DNA of 64,000 bases. Origin: Exiguobacterium sp. J17977. Lineage in GTDB: Bacteria; Bacillota; Bacilli; Exiguobacteriales; Exiguobacteriaceae. Where the stretch lies: NCBI RefSeq assembly GCF_018616375.1, contig NZ_JAEQBB010000002.1:434001-498000 (forward strand), written 5' to 3'. This document shows positions 1 to 12,500 of the stretch, in pieces (the first letter of the stretch is position 1; each line of letters starts with the position of its first letter). Position numbers and translations under genes: made by a program. The notes beneath the pieces are model-generated. The model had not been told where the DNA came from. It worked only from the letters and a program-made list of their open reading frames with translations, and did not search any database.

Positions 1-463
1 CTTTTAACACCGGTGCGAGCAAGATGTCCCCTTTTTTGGCGAGCGCCAAGATGATAGACTGCGTCTCTTTCGGATACTCGGAAAGATGGGTACCGGCTCG
101 AACGCCGTCCGGGAGCGTCTCGCCTTTAATCTCTTTGTCGTAGCTCACTTTCAGCGCTGCCGGTAGCATCGCGAGGAGTGCCGACGACCGGAAGCAGAGC
201 GTCGTCTCTTTGACGTGGGTCGACAAGTCGAGCAACTCGTCCGTCAGTGATGATTCTTCATCTAATAGGGCTTCGAGCGGTTTCAACCCTTCGCGCGTCC
301 CTTCTGAGACACCGGTGACGATTCCGAGCAGGCGTCGTGAGCCGAACGGGACCGAGACGCGCATGCCCGGTTCGATTAACGTCTCGAACTGGGGCGGCAC
401 TTCGTAATCGAACGGACGGTCAATCGTGATGACGGGCGCGTCGACATGGACGTGGGCAATCAT
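1..463 (-). CDS. priA: Primosomal protein N' (PriA helicase), N-terminal part only
   Basis: Partial gene: about 154 N-terminal residues are in the window and the rest lies beyond base 1. The translation begins MIAHVHVDAPVITIDRPFDY and continues with the VPPQFE...PGMRVSVPFGSRRLLGIV pattern typical of the PriA DNA-binding domain that recognises the 3' end of the leading strand at forks. PriA is a superfamily 2 helicase that restarts stalled replication forks; the helicase motifs would lie outside the window. The start ATG overlaps the coaBC stop codon by 4 bases (ATGA), so it is probably translationally coupled. The neighbour order gmk-rpoZ-coaBC-priA is that of Bacillus, which supports the call. 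Confidence 0.93.
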   Translation of the reverse strand, partial: MIAHVHVDAPVITIDRPFDYEVPPQFETLIEPGMRVSVPFGSRRLLGIVTGVSEGTREGLKPLEALLDEESSLTDELLDLSTHVKETTLCFRSSALLAMLPAALKVSYDKEIKGETLPDGVRAGTHLSEYPKETQSIILALAKKGDILLAPVLK

Positions 464-1650
464 CGCAAATCTTCCTTAAAATGTGTGAGCAACTCGACAG
501 CGAGTTCACGCTTGCTCTGTCGGGGTAAGCGGACGTGAGCCCCGTCCGCTCGGAACAACGTGACTTCGTTGTCATCGGCGCGGAATCCGATATCTGGTTT
601 GGACACATCGTTGGCGACGAGATAGTCGACTCGTTTGCGGGCGATTTTATCGCGGGCGTGTTGCTCGAGATTTTCCGTCTCGGCCGCAAAACCGACGAGG
701 AGCTGGTGCGTCTTCTTCTCCCCGAGCGTCTTCAAGATATCGGTCGTCTCTTCGAGTTCGATTGTCAACGGGCCGTGCACTTTTTTATGTTTCTCGCTAT
801 GGACCGTCTTCGGGCGATAGTCGGCGACGGCGGCCGATTTGATGACGAGGTCTTGGTCATCGAAACGGGCGAGCACCGTCTCGAGCATATCCGTGCCTGA
901 TTCGACAGCGATGGCGGTCACACCGTCCGGTACGGGTACTTGCAGCGGTCCGTGTACGAGCGTAACGTATGCGCCCATATCGCGGGCAGCCGCGGCGAGC
1001 GCGACGCCCATCTTGCCAGAGGAGTCGTTCGATAAAAAGCGGACCGGGTCGATGCGTTCGACCGTCGGACCGGCCGTGATCAGCACGCGTTTCCCGAGCA
1101 GATGTTTCGGGACGAACTGGCTCTCGACGATACGGACGAGGTCTTCCGGTTCCGGAAGGCGTCCGCCACCAATCCACCCGCACGCGAGATTTCCGACGCC
1201 CGGTTCGATGATTTGATAGCCGAACGTTTTGAGCGTCTCGATATTGCGGCGCGTGGCCGGATGTTCGAGCATATTGACGTTCATCGCCGGTGAGACGATG
1301 ACGGGGCACTTGGCCGCTAAAATCGAGGTCGTGATGAAGTCGTCGGCAATACCGGCTGCGAGTTTCGCAATCATATTCGCCGTGGCGGGTGCAACGACGA
1401 TTAAATCACTCGTATCGACGACGTCGATGTGGGCGATTTTAGTCGGATCGTGTTCCTCGAACACGTCGGTGTAAACCGGATTTCGGCTGAGCGCCTGAAA
1501 CGTCGCTTTGCCGACGAATTCTTCGGCTGACGCGGTCATCGCCACTCGAACGTTCGCACCGGCCTGGACGAGTTTCGATGTGAGCGCGCACGCCTTATAC
1601 GCCGCGATACCACCGCTCACACAAAGCAAGATATTCCGATCGTTCAACAT
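460..1650 (-). CDS. coaBC: Bifunctional phosphopantothenoylcysteine decarboxylase / phosphopantothenate-cysteine ligase
   Basis: 396 residues, usual length for the fused enzyme of coenzyme A synthesis. It joins cysteine to 4'-phosphopantothenate using CTP (CoaB, C-terminal half) and decarboxylates the product with FMN (CoaC, N-terminal half). In the CoaC half I see the flavoprotein motif VSGGIAAYK (residues 11-19), the active-site His74 in HIDV, the PAMNVNM motif (121-127) and the substrate-flap Cys157 in ACGW; the flap reads ACGWIGGGRLPEP, slightly unlike the common ACGYEGxGRL form. The CoaB half opens at LITAGPTVERIDPVRF. It lies after rpoZ and overlaps priA by 4 bases. Confidence 0.97.
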   Translation of the reverse strand: MLNDRNILLCVSGGIAAYKACALTSKLVQAGANVRVAMTASAEEFVGKATFQALSRNPVYTDVFEEHDPTKIAHIDVVDTSDLIVVAPATANMIAKLAAGIADDFITTSILAAKCPVIVSPAMNVNMLEHPATRRNIETLKTFGYQIIEPGVGNLACGWIGGGRLPEPEDLVRIVESQFVPKHLLGKRVLITAGPTVERIDPVRFLSNDSSGKMGVALAAAARDMGAYVTLVHGPLQVPVPDGVTAIAVESGTDMLETVLARFDDQDLVIKSAAVADYRPKTVHSEKHKKVHGPLTIELEETTDILKTLGEKKTHQLLVGFAAETENLEQHARDKIARKRVDYLVANDVSKPDIGFRADDNEVTLFRADGAHVRLPRQSKRELAVELLTHFKEDLR

Positions 1651-1678
1651 TCACAATTCTCCCCCTTATAGACAATGA

Positions 1679-1704
1679 GACCCAAGTCGCATCCGACTTG
1701 GGTC
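1679..1704 (-). terminator. Perfect 10-bp hairpin after rpoZ
   Basis: GACCCAAGTC and GACTTGGGTC pair perfectly around a 6-nt loop, 5 nt after the rpoZ stop. On the minus strand it is followed by TCATTG rather than a T-run, so it may be a weak terminator or an RNA-processing or stability hairpin between rpoZ and coaBC rather than an intrinsic terminator. Confidence 0.5.
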
Positions 1705-1709
1705 ACAAT

Positions 1710-1918
1710 TCATCCGTTGTTTTTTTCGTTCGTGATGATTGTCGTGTCACCCGAATACAATTCTTCTAGCGCTTGACCGACCGGCTTATACGATTTTGGC
1801 GCGGCGATTTTTGTTGCTTTTCCGTCCTGAATTTGGCGGGCCCGCTTCGCGGCCACCGTGACGATTGTGTATTTCGACGGGATGATACGTTGTAAGGCAT
1901 CAATCGAAGGGTATAACA

Positions 1919-1919
<1 letters not shown>
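1710..1919 (-). CDS. rpoZ: RNA polymerase omega subunit
   Basis: 69 residues, matching the family size. It begins MLYPSIDALQRIIPSKYTIV, with the conserved YPSID..L segment and the central VAAKRARQI helix that contacts the beta' subunit. Omega helps assemble and stabilise core RNA polymerase. Its start ATG overlaps the last base of the gmk stop codon (TAATG), so it is translated in a coupled pair with gmk, the same arrangement as in Bacillus and many other bacteria. Transcription probably comes from the promoter region upstream of gmk. Confidence 0.96.
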
Positions 1920-2697
<778 letters not shown>

Positions 2698-4386
2698 GTG
2701 GCATATGATGGATTAATGACATATCGTGTTGTAACAGAATTACAAGCGCTCGTCGGTGGGCGCATCAATCGCGTGCACCAACCGTATTCGCTCGATTTGA
2801 TGATTCAAGTCCGCTCGAACCGCCAAAGCGTCCAATTGCTCGTTTCGGCGAATGCGATGTACGCGCGGCTCCAACTGACTGATAACCCGACCAAGAACCC
2901 GCAAGAACCGCCAATGTTTTGTATGATGCTCCGCAAACACATCGAAGGTGGCTTCATCACGGCAATCGAACAAGTCGGACGTGACCGTGTCATCGTCCTG
3001 TCAATCCGTTCACGAAACGAGCTCGGCGACGAAGAGAATAAGAAAGTGTATATCGAACTGATGGGGCGCCACTCGAACGTCGTCTTGACGAACGAGGATG
3101 GCAAGATTTTAGACGCCATCAAACATCTCCCGCCGTCACAGAACACGTACCGGACGATCATGCCGGGCAGCGAGTACTTATTGCCACCGGCCCAAGACAA
3201 GTGTGATCCGTTGACGGAGCGTGAAGCCGGCTTGAAACGAATCGACTGGAACGCCGGCTCGCTCGACAAGCAGCTCGTGGCCAGTTTCGCTGGGCTGAGC
3301 CCGCAAATCGCCCAAGAGATTGTCCACCGGGCCAAACTCCCGAACCGGGCCAGCATCGAGGAGTCGTTCGTCAGCGTGATGAGCGACCTCGAAGGCCCTT
3401 ACGTCTTCCAACAGCTCGCGTCGGGCAAAGAGCGCTTCAGCCCGCTTGTGCTCACGTCCGGTGAGATCGCCTCTGAAGAGCGCTATGAGACGAGCAAAGA
3501 CGTGCTCGACCGTTTCTTCTATGAGAAAGCGAACCGCGACCGCGTCAAACAACAAGCCCACGATGTCGAGCGTCTGCTCAAGTCCGAGCTTGAGAAAAAC
3601 CTGTTGAAGCGCAAGCGACTGCTTGACGATTTGAAGGCGACGGAACGGTCCGACGAGCTTCAAAAATACGGGGAGCTGTTGACGACGTACTTGTTCCAGC
3701 TCGAGAAAGGCATGAGCGTCGCCCACGTCGTCGATTATTACGACGAGGAAGGCGGCATGATCGACATCCCGCTCAACAAGCTCAAAACACCGAACGAGAA
3801 CGCACAAGCGTACTACAAGAAATACAACAAGTTGAAAGTCGCCAAAGTCGAAGTGCAGAAACAAATCGAATTGAACGACGCCGAGATTGAGTATTTAGAG
3901 ACTCTCGTCGCCCAGCTCGACGTCGCCTCACCGGCCGATATCGTCGAGATTCGAGAAGAGTTGGCCGAAGGCGGCTACATGAAACAACGGAATCAAAAGA
4001 AGAAACAGACGAAGAAAATTTCGCTCGAAGCGTATACATCGTCAACGGGGACAGAGTTCTTCGTCGGGAAGAACAATACGCAAAACGATCATTTGACGTT
4101 CAAGTTCGCCCGTCGCGACGAGATTTGGCTCCATGTGAAAGATATACCCGGATCCCACGTCATCATCCGTTCGAGCGAACCCGATGAGACGACGTTGCTC
4201 GAGGCGGCGACCGTCGCCGCTTATTTCTCGAAGGCCCGTGCCTCGAGCGGCGTGCCGGTCGACTACACGAAAGCACGCTATGTGAAAAAACCGAGCGGTG
4301 CCAAGCCTGGATTCGTCATCTATACGGATCAACAGACGGTTTACGTCACGCCGGATGAGCGGCTTGTCAAATCACTCCAGCAATAA
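2698..4386 (+). CDS. rqcH: Rqc2/RqcH-type NFACT protein of ribosome-associated quality control
   Basis: RqcH binds the obstructed 50S subunit carrying peptidyl-tRNA, recruits tRNA-Ala and adds C-terminal alanine tails that mark nascent chains for degradation. The protein has an NFACT-N domain beginning MAYDGLMTY, an Asp-Arg pair at residues 96-97 (VGRDRV) matching the catalytically important DR pair of bacterial homologues, a central coiled coil rich in K/E/L (about 275-400) and a C-terminal NFACT-R domain (FKFARRDEIWLHVKDIPGSH). I chose the GTG at 2698 because AAAGGTG stands 9 nt upstream and homologues begin M-x-F/Y-DG; earlier in-frame starts GTG 2686 and ATG 2689 overlap that ribosome site. 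The product is 562 residues. A terminator follows 8 nt downstream. Older names are YloA and FbpA. Confidence 0.94.
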   Translation: MAYDGLMTYRVVTELQALVGGRINRVHQPYSLDLMIQVRSNRQSVQLLVSANAMYARLQLTDNPTKNPQEPPMFCMMLRKHIEGGFITAIEQVGRDRVIVLSIRSRNELGDEENKKVYIELMGRHSNVVLTNEDGKILDAIKHLPPSQNTYRTIMPGSEYLLPPAQDKCDPLTEREAGLKRIDWNAGSLDKQLVASFAGLSPQIAQEIVHRAKLPNRASIEESFVSVMSDLEGPYVFQQLASGKERFSPLVLTSGEIASEERYETSKDVLDRFFYEKANRDRVKQQAHDVERLLKSELEKNLLKRKRLLDDLKATERSDELQKYGELLTTYLFQLEKGMSVAHVVDYYDEEGGMIDIPLNKLKTPNENAQAYYKKYNKLKVAKVEVQKQIELNDAEIEYLETLVAQLDVASPADIVEIREELAEGGYMKQRNQKKKQTKKISLEAYTSSTGTEFFVGKNNTQNDHLTFKFARRDEIWLHVKDIPGSHVIIRSSEPDETTLLEAATVAAYFSKARASSGVPVDYTKARYVKKPSGAKPGFVIYTDQQTVYVTPDERLVKSLQQ

Positions 4387-4393
4387 GTTCAGG

Positions 4394-4418
4394 CCACGTC
4401 ACATGACGTGGTCTTTTT
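4394..4418 (+). terminator. Intrinsic terminator of rqcH
   Basis: CCACGTCA and TGACGTGG form an 8-bp stem with a 2-base apex (4-base effective loop), followed by TCTTTTTTT. It lies 8 nt past the rqcH stop. Confidence 0.9.
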
Positions 4419-4446
4419 TTGTTAGTCCATGGTAACTCGTCCTCTC

Positions 4447-4545
4447 GGCGCCCACGCTTTCCGCAGGCAACCCCGGAGCCGCATCGCGACTCAATGTCGC
4501 TGCTGGGTCTCCGTTGGGTTGCTTTCCTGCAGGAGTCGGGGCGCC
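4447..4545 (+). repeat. 99-nt imperfect palindromic element, copy A
   Basis: Bounded by GGCGCC at 4447-4452 and 4540-4545. Inside, further pairings are nested: GGCAACCC (4476-4483 region) with GGGTTGC (4516-4522), GGAG with CTCC, and an apical GCGAC-tcaat-GTCGC hairpin (4486-4500). Unpaired purine/pyrimidine blocks TTTCCGCAGG and CTGCAGGAGTC flank the stems. No coding potential is visible. The layout resembles GC-rich intergenic repeats seen in Bacillales genomes (TTTCCGC..., GGGTCTC..., GCAGGAGTC blocks); that resemblance is from memory and unverified. Copy B lies 50 nt downstream in the opposite orientation. Confidence 0.7.
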
Positions 4546-4595
4546 GACGGACGGTGCACGTCTGATTGACAGCCGAGCAGACACATGCCAAGGGC

Positions 4596-4694
4596 GGCAC
4601 CCGAACTCCTAGGGGACAGCGATGCAAGGATGACCCCGTAAAGTGCGGCACGCACTGCGGAGGCAGCCGCATCGCCCCAGGAACGGAGGGTGCC
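4596..4694 (-). repeat. 99-nt imperfect palindromic element, copy B (inverted relative to A)
   Basis: Bounded by GGCACCC (4596-4602) and GGGTGCC (4688-4694), exactly the same length as copy A. Read on the minus strand it shows the same succession of blocks as A: a CGTTCC/TTTCC-like block, an inner stem GCGATGC with GCATCGC, an apical AGTGCG-tgc-CGCACT hairpin, a CGGGGTC block and a final AGGAGT block before the closing stem. Base changes between A and B largely keep the stems paired. Together A and B form an inverted pair in a 386-nt gap without genes; the stretch between them (4546-4595) shows nothing recognisable. Confidence 0.65.
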
Positions 4695-4743
4695 GGCTAA
4701 AGCATGTGTAAATATGACATTTCCACTTATACTGGCAACAAGT

Positions 4744-4768
4744 AAAGGCCCCGTCGCTAAACGGGGCC
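4744..4768 (-). terminator. Intrinsic terminator of the ArAE-like permease gene
   Basis: GGCCCCGT and ACGGGGCC pair around a 6-nt loop; on the minus strand the stem is followed by TTTACTTGTT. It lies 5 nt past the stop of the permease gene. Confidence 0.8.
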
Positions 4769-4773
4769 TTGCT

Positions 4774-5709
4774 TCATTTCGGATTATGTTTGAACGCTTC
4801 GAGCTGTTCATGATAGTCGAGCAAGTGCCCGTGTAAGATTTCAGAAACGGATAAATCCTCATGCGGCAACGTGAACAGCGCATGCGGCTTGTCACACGTA
4901 TAAAGGATATCGTGGTGATGCGCGAGCAGGTATAAAAACTCGGACTCGAACGCCCGGCGCTCTTCCTCGTCCATGACCAACAGCGCCTCCCGGTGTTCAG
5001 CGAGACTCTCGAGCAACAAGACGAGCTTGTCCTCAAGGTGAATCAACAACCGGTACTGCTTCATCGTCAAATGCTTCAATTTCACGTTCGTCACTTTCAT
5101 ATCCTCTTGCAGCATCATGTGCAGCTCCTGATGGCCGAGGATGCGGGCCCGTGTCTCGAGAAGCTCGGACGGCGAACCAACGAGCTCGCGCCAGTGCTGG
5201 AACATGTACGCCGATGTCTTCCGAATCTCACTGAGCAACCGCTCCTCGTAACGAGGCGGCATGAACGCATAGTTGACACCGAGCGAGACAAAGACACCGA
5301 CGGCCGTCAACAGTGAACGGGTCCAAGCATAGTGGAAGAAGTCGGTCGTCGGGTTCTCGAGCATGAGCACGATTGCGAACGCCGCATACGTCGACATGTG
5401 CGTCTTATCGAACGTCGTATTGAGCGTGAGCGCGACGATGACGGCGAGCCCGATTGAAATCGGGTTGACCCCGAACGCATAGACAATCAGGAGACCGCAC
5501 ATGAGCCCGACCATCGTTCCGAAGATGCGACTGAAGACGATTTTTGATGACCGTTTCACGGTCGGTTGCATCGCGACGACGGCCGCGATGGCCCCCATGC
5601 CTGAATAGATGCCGAACACGTACCAGGACAAGGCAATCGTGATGGCAACGGCGATGCCGGTCTTCAAAGTTCGAAGTCCGACTTTTGGGATGTAACGTTT
5701 GTTCATCAT
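4774..5709 (-). CDS. Aromatic acid exporter family (ArAE/FUSC-like) membrane protein
   Basis: 311 residues. The N-terminal half (about 15-150) holds some five to six predicted membrane segments, including ITIALSWYVFGIYSGMGAIA and VGLMCGLLIVYAFG, with the MQPTVKRSS loop typical of the ArAE_1 (DUF939) group; the C-terminal half is soluble, helical and charged, ending in a His/Glu-rich tail. Members of this fold export aromatic carboxylates or are of unknown substrate; no substrate can be read here. The start ATGATG overlaps the stop of the upstream DUF4097-like gene by 4 bases (or abuts it if the second ATG is used), so the two are co-translated. A terminator follows. Confidence 0.8.
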   Translation of the reverse strand: MMNKRYIPKVGLRTLKTGIAVAITIALSWYVFGIYSGMGAIAAVVAMQPTVKRSSKIVFSRIFGTMVGLMCGLLIVYAFGVNPISIGLAVIVALTLNTTFDKTHMSTYAAFAIVLMLENPTTDFFHYAWTRSLLTAVGVFVSLGVNYAFMPPRYEERLLSEIRKTSAYMFQHWRELVGSPSELLETRARILGHQELHMMLQEDMKVTNVKLKHLTMKQYRLLIHLEDKLVLLLESLAEHREALLVMDEEERRAFESEFLYLLAHHHDILYTCDKPHALFTLPHEDLSVSEILHGHLLDYHEQLEAFKHNPK

Positions 5710-6536
5710 TTCAGCTCGACCTTTCCTGTCTCGGAAATGAGTTCGATGTTTGGTCGGTTCGAGTTCGACAGATGGTACACGCCGCCCCCGATTTCATTGA
5801 ACCGTTCCGACGCCGTCACATTACCCGTCGTCGTGACGTTCACTTGTCCGGTCGCATTACGCGGCGCGTACGCGAGCGTCCCCGCCTCCGTTTGAATCGT
5901 CATGCTTTGATTGACGACGATGTCGCTCACCGTCGCATTTCGATACGAGCGGATATCGCCTGTGACGACACGGACGGTCTCAAGCGTCGTATCACTACGC
6001 GTCTCGACACGAAGTCGATCACTTTCGAGTTTTTTTACATTGACGGCGTTCGCCTCCAAGACGATTGTCTTGGCAATGAGTCCTTGGCCGGTCACTTGCT
6101 CGGCCTCGACTTCAATCGATGTCATCGAGCTCGGCAAAGCGACTCGGATTTTATAACGAGACGGTTCATCGCTCGCTCGACTGCCAAATTGACTGAATTG
6201 GCCGTATCGTTCGACGACCGAAATCGTATCGCCGACCGATTTGACTTTGATGCGACGCTCTTTAGAGTTCGTCTGTAACACATCAATGTGGACTTTCTCA
6301 TTTGTGCTGCGAACGAACTCGACATTTCCGTGCGCCGTCTCGAGCCGAAGTTTCTTCATTTGATAGCGGTCCTCGTACGTGTCCCCAAGTGCCAACACGT
6401 GACTGAATATGAATAAATTCAAGAAGAAAATGAGGGGCAAGACGGTGAGGACGAGTCCGAACGCAAGTTTACGATGTTTCGGGATCGCTTGAAAACGGAC
6501 TTTCAAGGATTTTCCCTTCATTCTAGAATACGCCAT
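5706..6536 (-). CDS. Membrane-anchored DUF4097-like beta-repeat protein
   Basis: 276 residues of unknown function. After a short basic N-terminus there is one membrane segment (about 25-47, FGLVLTVLPLIFFLNLFIFS), then an extracellular region made of short repeated strands of the DUF4097 / putative-adhesin beta-helix type (ETAHGNVEFVR, EAEQVTGQG, TVRVVTGDIRS, VNVTTTGNVTA). I chose ATG 6536: AAAGGAG lies 6 nt upstream, whereas an ATG six bases earlier is too close to it. It is translationally coupled to the downstream ArAE-like permease, hinting at a shared envelope task, possibly stress-responsive; that is inference. Confidence 0.75.
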   Translation of the reverse strand: MAYSRMKGKSLKVRFQAIPKHRKLAFGLVLTVLPLIFFLNLFIFSHVLALGDTYEDRYQMKKLRLETAHGNVEFVRSTNEKVHIDVLQTNSKERRIKVKSVGDTISVVERYGQFSQFGSRASDEPSRYKIRVALPSSMTSIEVEAEQVTGQGLIAKTIVLEANAVNVKKLESDRLRVETRSDTTLETVRVVTGDIRSYRNATVSDIVVNQSMTIQTEAGTLAYAPRNATGQVNVTTTGNVTASERFNEIGGGVYHLSNSNRPNIELISETGKVELK

Positions 6537-6599
6537 ACACATCTCCTTTGTTGACTGCTTTCCCTATTCTAACATGTTCAGTATGCCATGTACCGAATA

Positions 6600-6628
6600 G
6601 AAAAAGAATCCGCCCGGAGGTGGATTCT
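6600..6628 (-). terminator. Intrinsic terminator of the pyr operon (after pyrE)
   Basis: AGAATCC and GGATTCT form the stem around a GC-rich loop, followed on the minus strand by TTTTTCTATT. It lies 10 nt past the pyrE stop and ends the ten-gene operon. Confidence 0.8.
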
Positions 6629-6637
6629 CGTTGCAGG

Positions 6638-7250
6638 TTATGAAGATAAGACACGTTCACTCCAACCGGTCGGATCGTTTCGCCAATCGTGTAAGGATGC
6701 AACTTCTTCTTTACTGATAATTCGCTTCTTGACGGCAACGTCGAGCACATCCGAAAGTGTAATCAGTGCATGCGCCGTGAAGCCCGAGTCCAACAGATTG
6801 ATGTGGAGACGGCTCAGACTGTAGGAGAAAATGGCTTGAATTTTGACGACTTCCCCGCCCGCTTCCTGAATCGCTTTGGCGGCCTCGATGCTCGATGATC
6901 CGGTCGACAACAAGTCTTCAATCACGACGACACGGGCCCCCGGTTCAAACCGACCCTCGATTTGATTCCCTTTCCCATGTCCTTTCGCACTTGAACGGAC
7001 GTAGACGAGCGGCATCCCGAGCCGATCGGCGACAAGCGTCGCATGGGGAATCCCCGCTGTCGCTGTCCCGGCGATGACGTCGACGTCGAGCGGGCGGACC
7101 GCCTCGACGAGCGCATCGATGATGAGATTGCGGACGTCAGGATAGCTGAGCGTCAAGCGATTGTCACAATAAATCGGACTCTTCATCCCGCTCGACCACG
7201 TATACGGCTTTTCCGGTGACAGCGTCACGGCCTCAATCTGTAGTAAAGCT

Positions 7251-7267
<17 letters not shown>
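6638..7267 (-). CDS. pyrE: Orotate phosphoribosyltransferase
   Basis: Converts orotate and PRPP to orotidine 5'-phosphate. The PRPP-binding motif VVVIEDLLSTGSS is at residues 113-125 and the catalytic-loop signature RSSAKGHGKG at 91-100. 209 residues from the ATG at 7267, which begins MRQIAEALLQIEAV as in relatives and has a GGAG site upstream; the open frame extends further upstream to 7369, but only as a shadow of pyrF. It overlaps the end of pyrF by 17 bases, so coupling is likely. It is the last gene of the operon, before a terminator. Confidence 0.96.
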
Positions 7268-9568
<2,301 letters not shown>

Positions 9569-9572
<4 letters not shown>

Positions 9573-12500
9573 ACGGTCACCCCGAACGTCGTGAACGCCG
9601 GTAAACTCGTCGTTTGGAACGACAGGCTCTCGATGACTTGGAGCAGCGCCTTGACCGTGTCGAGCGACGTCAGGCAGAGCACTCCTTGCTCGGCCGCGGC
9701 CCGGCGGATGATGAACCCGTCTTTCGTCGCCAGGGCGTCCCGCGTCGTCGTGTTCAAGACGATATCGACTTCCCCGCGCTCGATGACGCTCAGCATCGTC
9801 TCACCGGCCTCATTGATTTTCCCGACCGGGTGGACCGGCAAGCCATCAGCCGCGAGCGCCTGCGCCGTACCGGACGTGGCCATGAGGCGGAATCCGAGTC
9901 GGTTGAAGCGGCGGGCGATGTCGAGCGCCTCATCTTTATCTTGGTCGGCGACCGTCAACAGGACGTTCCCTTTCAAGGCAATCGTCATGCCGGCGGCGAC
10001 GAGTCCTTTATACAGTGCTTTTTCGAGCGTGCGGTCGGTCGCCATGACTTCACCGGTCGATTTCATCTCCGGTCCGAGCGATGGGTCGACTTCTTTCAGT
10101 TTCGCGAAACTGAACACCGGTACTTTGACCGAGATGGCGTCCGCTTCCGGATGCAAGCCGGTCCCTAATCCGAGGTCTTTCAAACTCGTCCCAAGAATCG
10201 TCTGCGTGGCGATGCGTGCGACCGGCAACCCCGTCACTTTCGAGATGAATGGCACGGTCCGGCTCGCCCGCGGGTTGACCTCGATGACGTATAAGTCGTC
10301 CGCGTAGACGAACTGGATATTGAGCAACCCTTTAATATTGAACGCCTTGGCGAGTTTGATCGTGTAATCGACGACTTTCTGTTTCAATGCTTCGCTTAAC
10401 CGTTGCGGCGGGTACACGGCGATCGAGTCACCCGAGTGGACTCCGGCTCGTTCAATATGTTCCATGATGCCTGGGATGTAGACGTCTGTCCCGTCACAGA
10501 TGGCGTCGACTTCAATCTCAATGCCCGTCAAGTAGCGGTCAATCAGGACAGGACGGTCTTTCGAGGCGACGACGGCGTGGCGCATGTACCGCTCGAGTTC
10601 CGAGCGCTCATAGACGATTTCCATCGCCCGGCCGCCGAGGACGTATGACGGGCGGACGAGCACCGGATAGCCGAGCATGTCGGCGCAGGCGACGGCCTCT
10701 TCGACCGTGACCGCCGTCTTGCCTGGTGGTTGGGCGAGTCGTTCGGCCGAGAGCGTCGCTTCGAACGCTTTCCGATCTTCGGCGCGGTCGATGTCTTCGA
10801 GCGACGTCCCTAAAATCCGGACCCCTTCCGCTTCGAGCGAGGCCGCCAAGTTGATGGCCGTCTGGCCGCCGAACTGGACGATGACACCGAGCGGCTGTTC
10901 ATTGCGGATGACCTCGAGCACGTCCTCAGTCGTGAGCGGTTCGAAGTAGAGCCGGTCCGAGATGGAGAAGTCGGTCGACACCGTCTCCGGGTTGTTGTTG
11001 ATGATGATCGCTTCATAACCTGCGTCACGAATCGTCTGAATCGAGTGGACGGTCGCGTAGTCGAACTCGACACCTTGGCCGATGCGGATTGGGCCCGATC
11101 CGAGGACGAGAATCGACGGCTTGTCCGTCTTCACAGCCTCGTTCTCAACTTCGTACGTCCCGTAAAAGTATGGTGTCTCCGAGGCGAACTCAGCCGCACA
11201 CGTGTCGACCATCTTGTACACAGGACGGATGCCCCAGTCGTTCCGAAGCGTCGTCACCGTCTCCACATTCTCGTTTACGATGCGGGCGATCATCTTATCG
11301 CTGAACCCGAGACGCTTCGTTTCGACGAGTCGTTCTTTCGTGAGCGGCTCAAGCCGAAGCGTCTCTTCATGTTGCCAAATCCGTGCGAGTTTCGATAGGA
11401 AGAAACGGTCGATTTTCGTCAGCTCATGCAACTGTTCCGTCGAATAACCGCGACGGAGTGCCTCATAAAGCATCCAGAGTCGCTCATCCGTCGGCGTCGT
11501 CAACTCGCGATCGAGCTCATCCGTCGTCAATTGTGCGAGCCGTGGTACGGCCAAGTCTTCTGTCCCGAGTTCAAGCGAACGGACAGCCTTAAGGAGCGCT
11601 TCCTCCAAGTTGCGGCCGATCGCCATCACTTCCCCGGTCGCTTTCATCTGAGTGCCGAGCCGGCGGTCAGCCGTCTCGAACTTATCGAAAGCGAAGCGCG
11701 GAATTTTAGCGACGACATAGTCGAGCGCCGGTTCGAACGAGGCGTAACTTGTCTCCGTCACCGGGTTCTTCAATTCTGACAACTTGTATCCGACCGCTAC
11801 TTTCGCAGCCAACTTGGCAATCGGGTATCCCGTCGCTTTCGAGGCGAGCGCCGAACTGCGCGAGACACGCGGGTTGACCTCGATAACGTAGTACGTGAAG
11901 CTGTCTGGGTCGAGGGCGAACTGGATGTTGCATCCCCCTTCGATGCCGAGGGCGCGGATGATGTCGAGCGAGACGCTGCGGAGCATCTGATAGTCGCGGT
12001 CCGACAGGGTCTGCGTCGGGGCGAAGACGATCGAGTCGCCCGTATGGACCCCGACCGGATCAAAGTTTTCCATCGCACAGACGATGATGGCCTGGTCGCT
12101 CGAGTCGCGCATCACTTCATATTCGACTTCTTTCATGCCGGCAATCGATTTTTCGAGCAACACTTGTGTCACCGGGCTCGCTTTCAGTCCTGATTCGACG
12201 AACTGTTCGAATTCATTCCGGTCATGGGCAATCCCGCCACCGGTTCCTCCGAGCGTGTACGCCGGACGGATGATAATCGGATAGCCGATCCGGTCGGCAA
12301 AGCCCCAAGCCGATTCGAGCGACTGCACGATTTCGCTTTCCGGTACCCCGTGGCCGAGCTTATACATGAGGTCGCGGAACTGTTCCCGATCCTCGGCCTG
12401 TTCGATGGCCGACAATTTCGTTCCGAGCAATTCGACGCCGCAATCTTCAAGCACGCCGCGGCGATCGAGTTCCATCGCCAAGTTGAGGCCGGTCTGGCCG

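Noticed and set aside
4367-4672. Short minus-strand frames across the 99-nt elements
   Set aside because: They consist of the palindromic elements themselves, Ser/Arg/Pro-rich, without ribosome sites, and run through the rqcH terminator.
4447-4694. CRISPR array or insertion sequence
   Set aside because: Only two copies in inverted, not direct, orientation; no spacers; no transposase frame. Kept as structured repeats.
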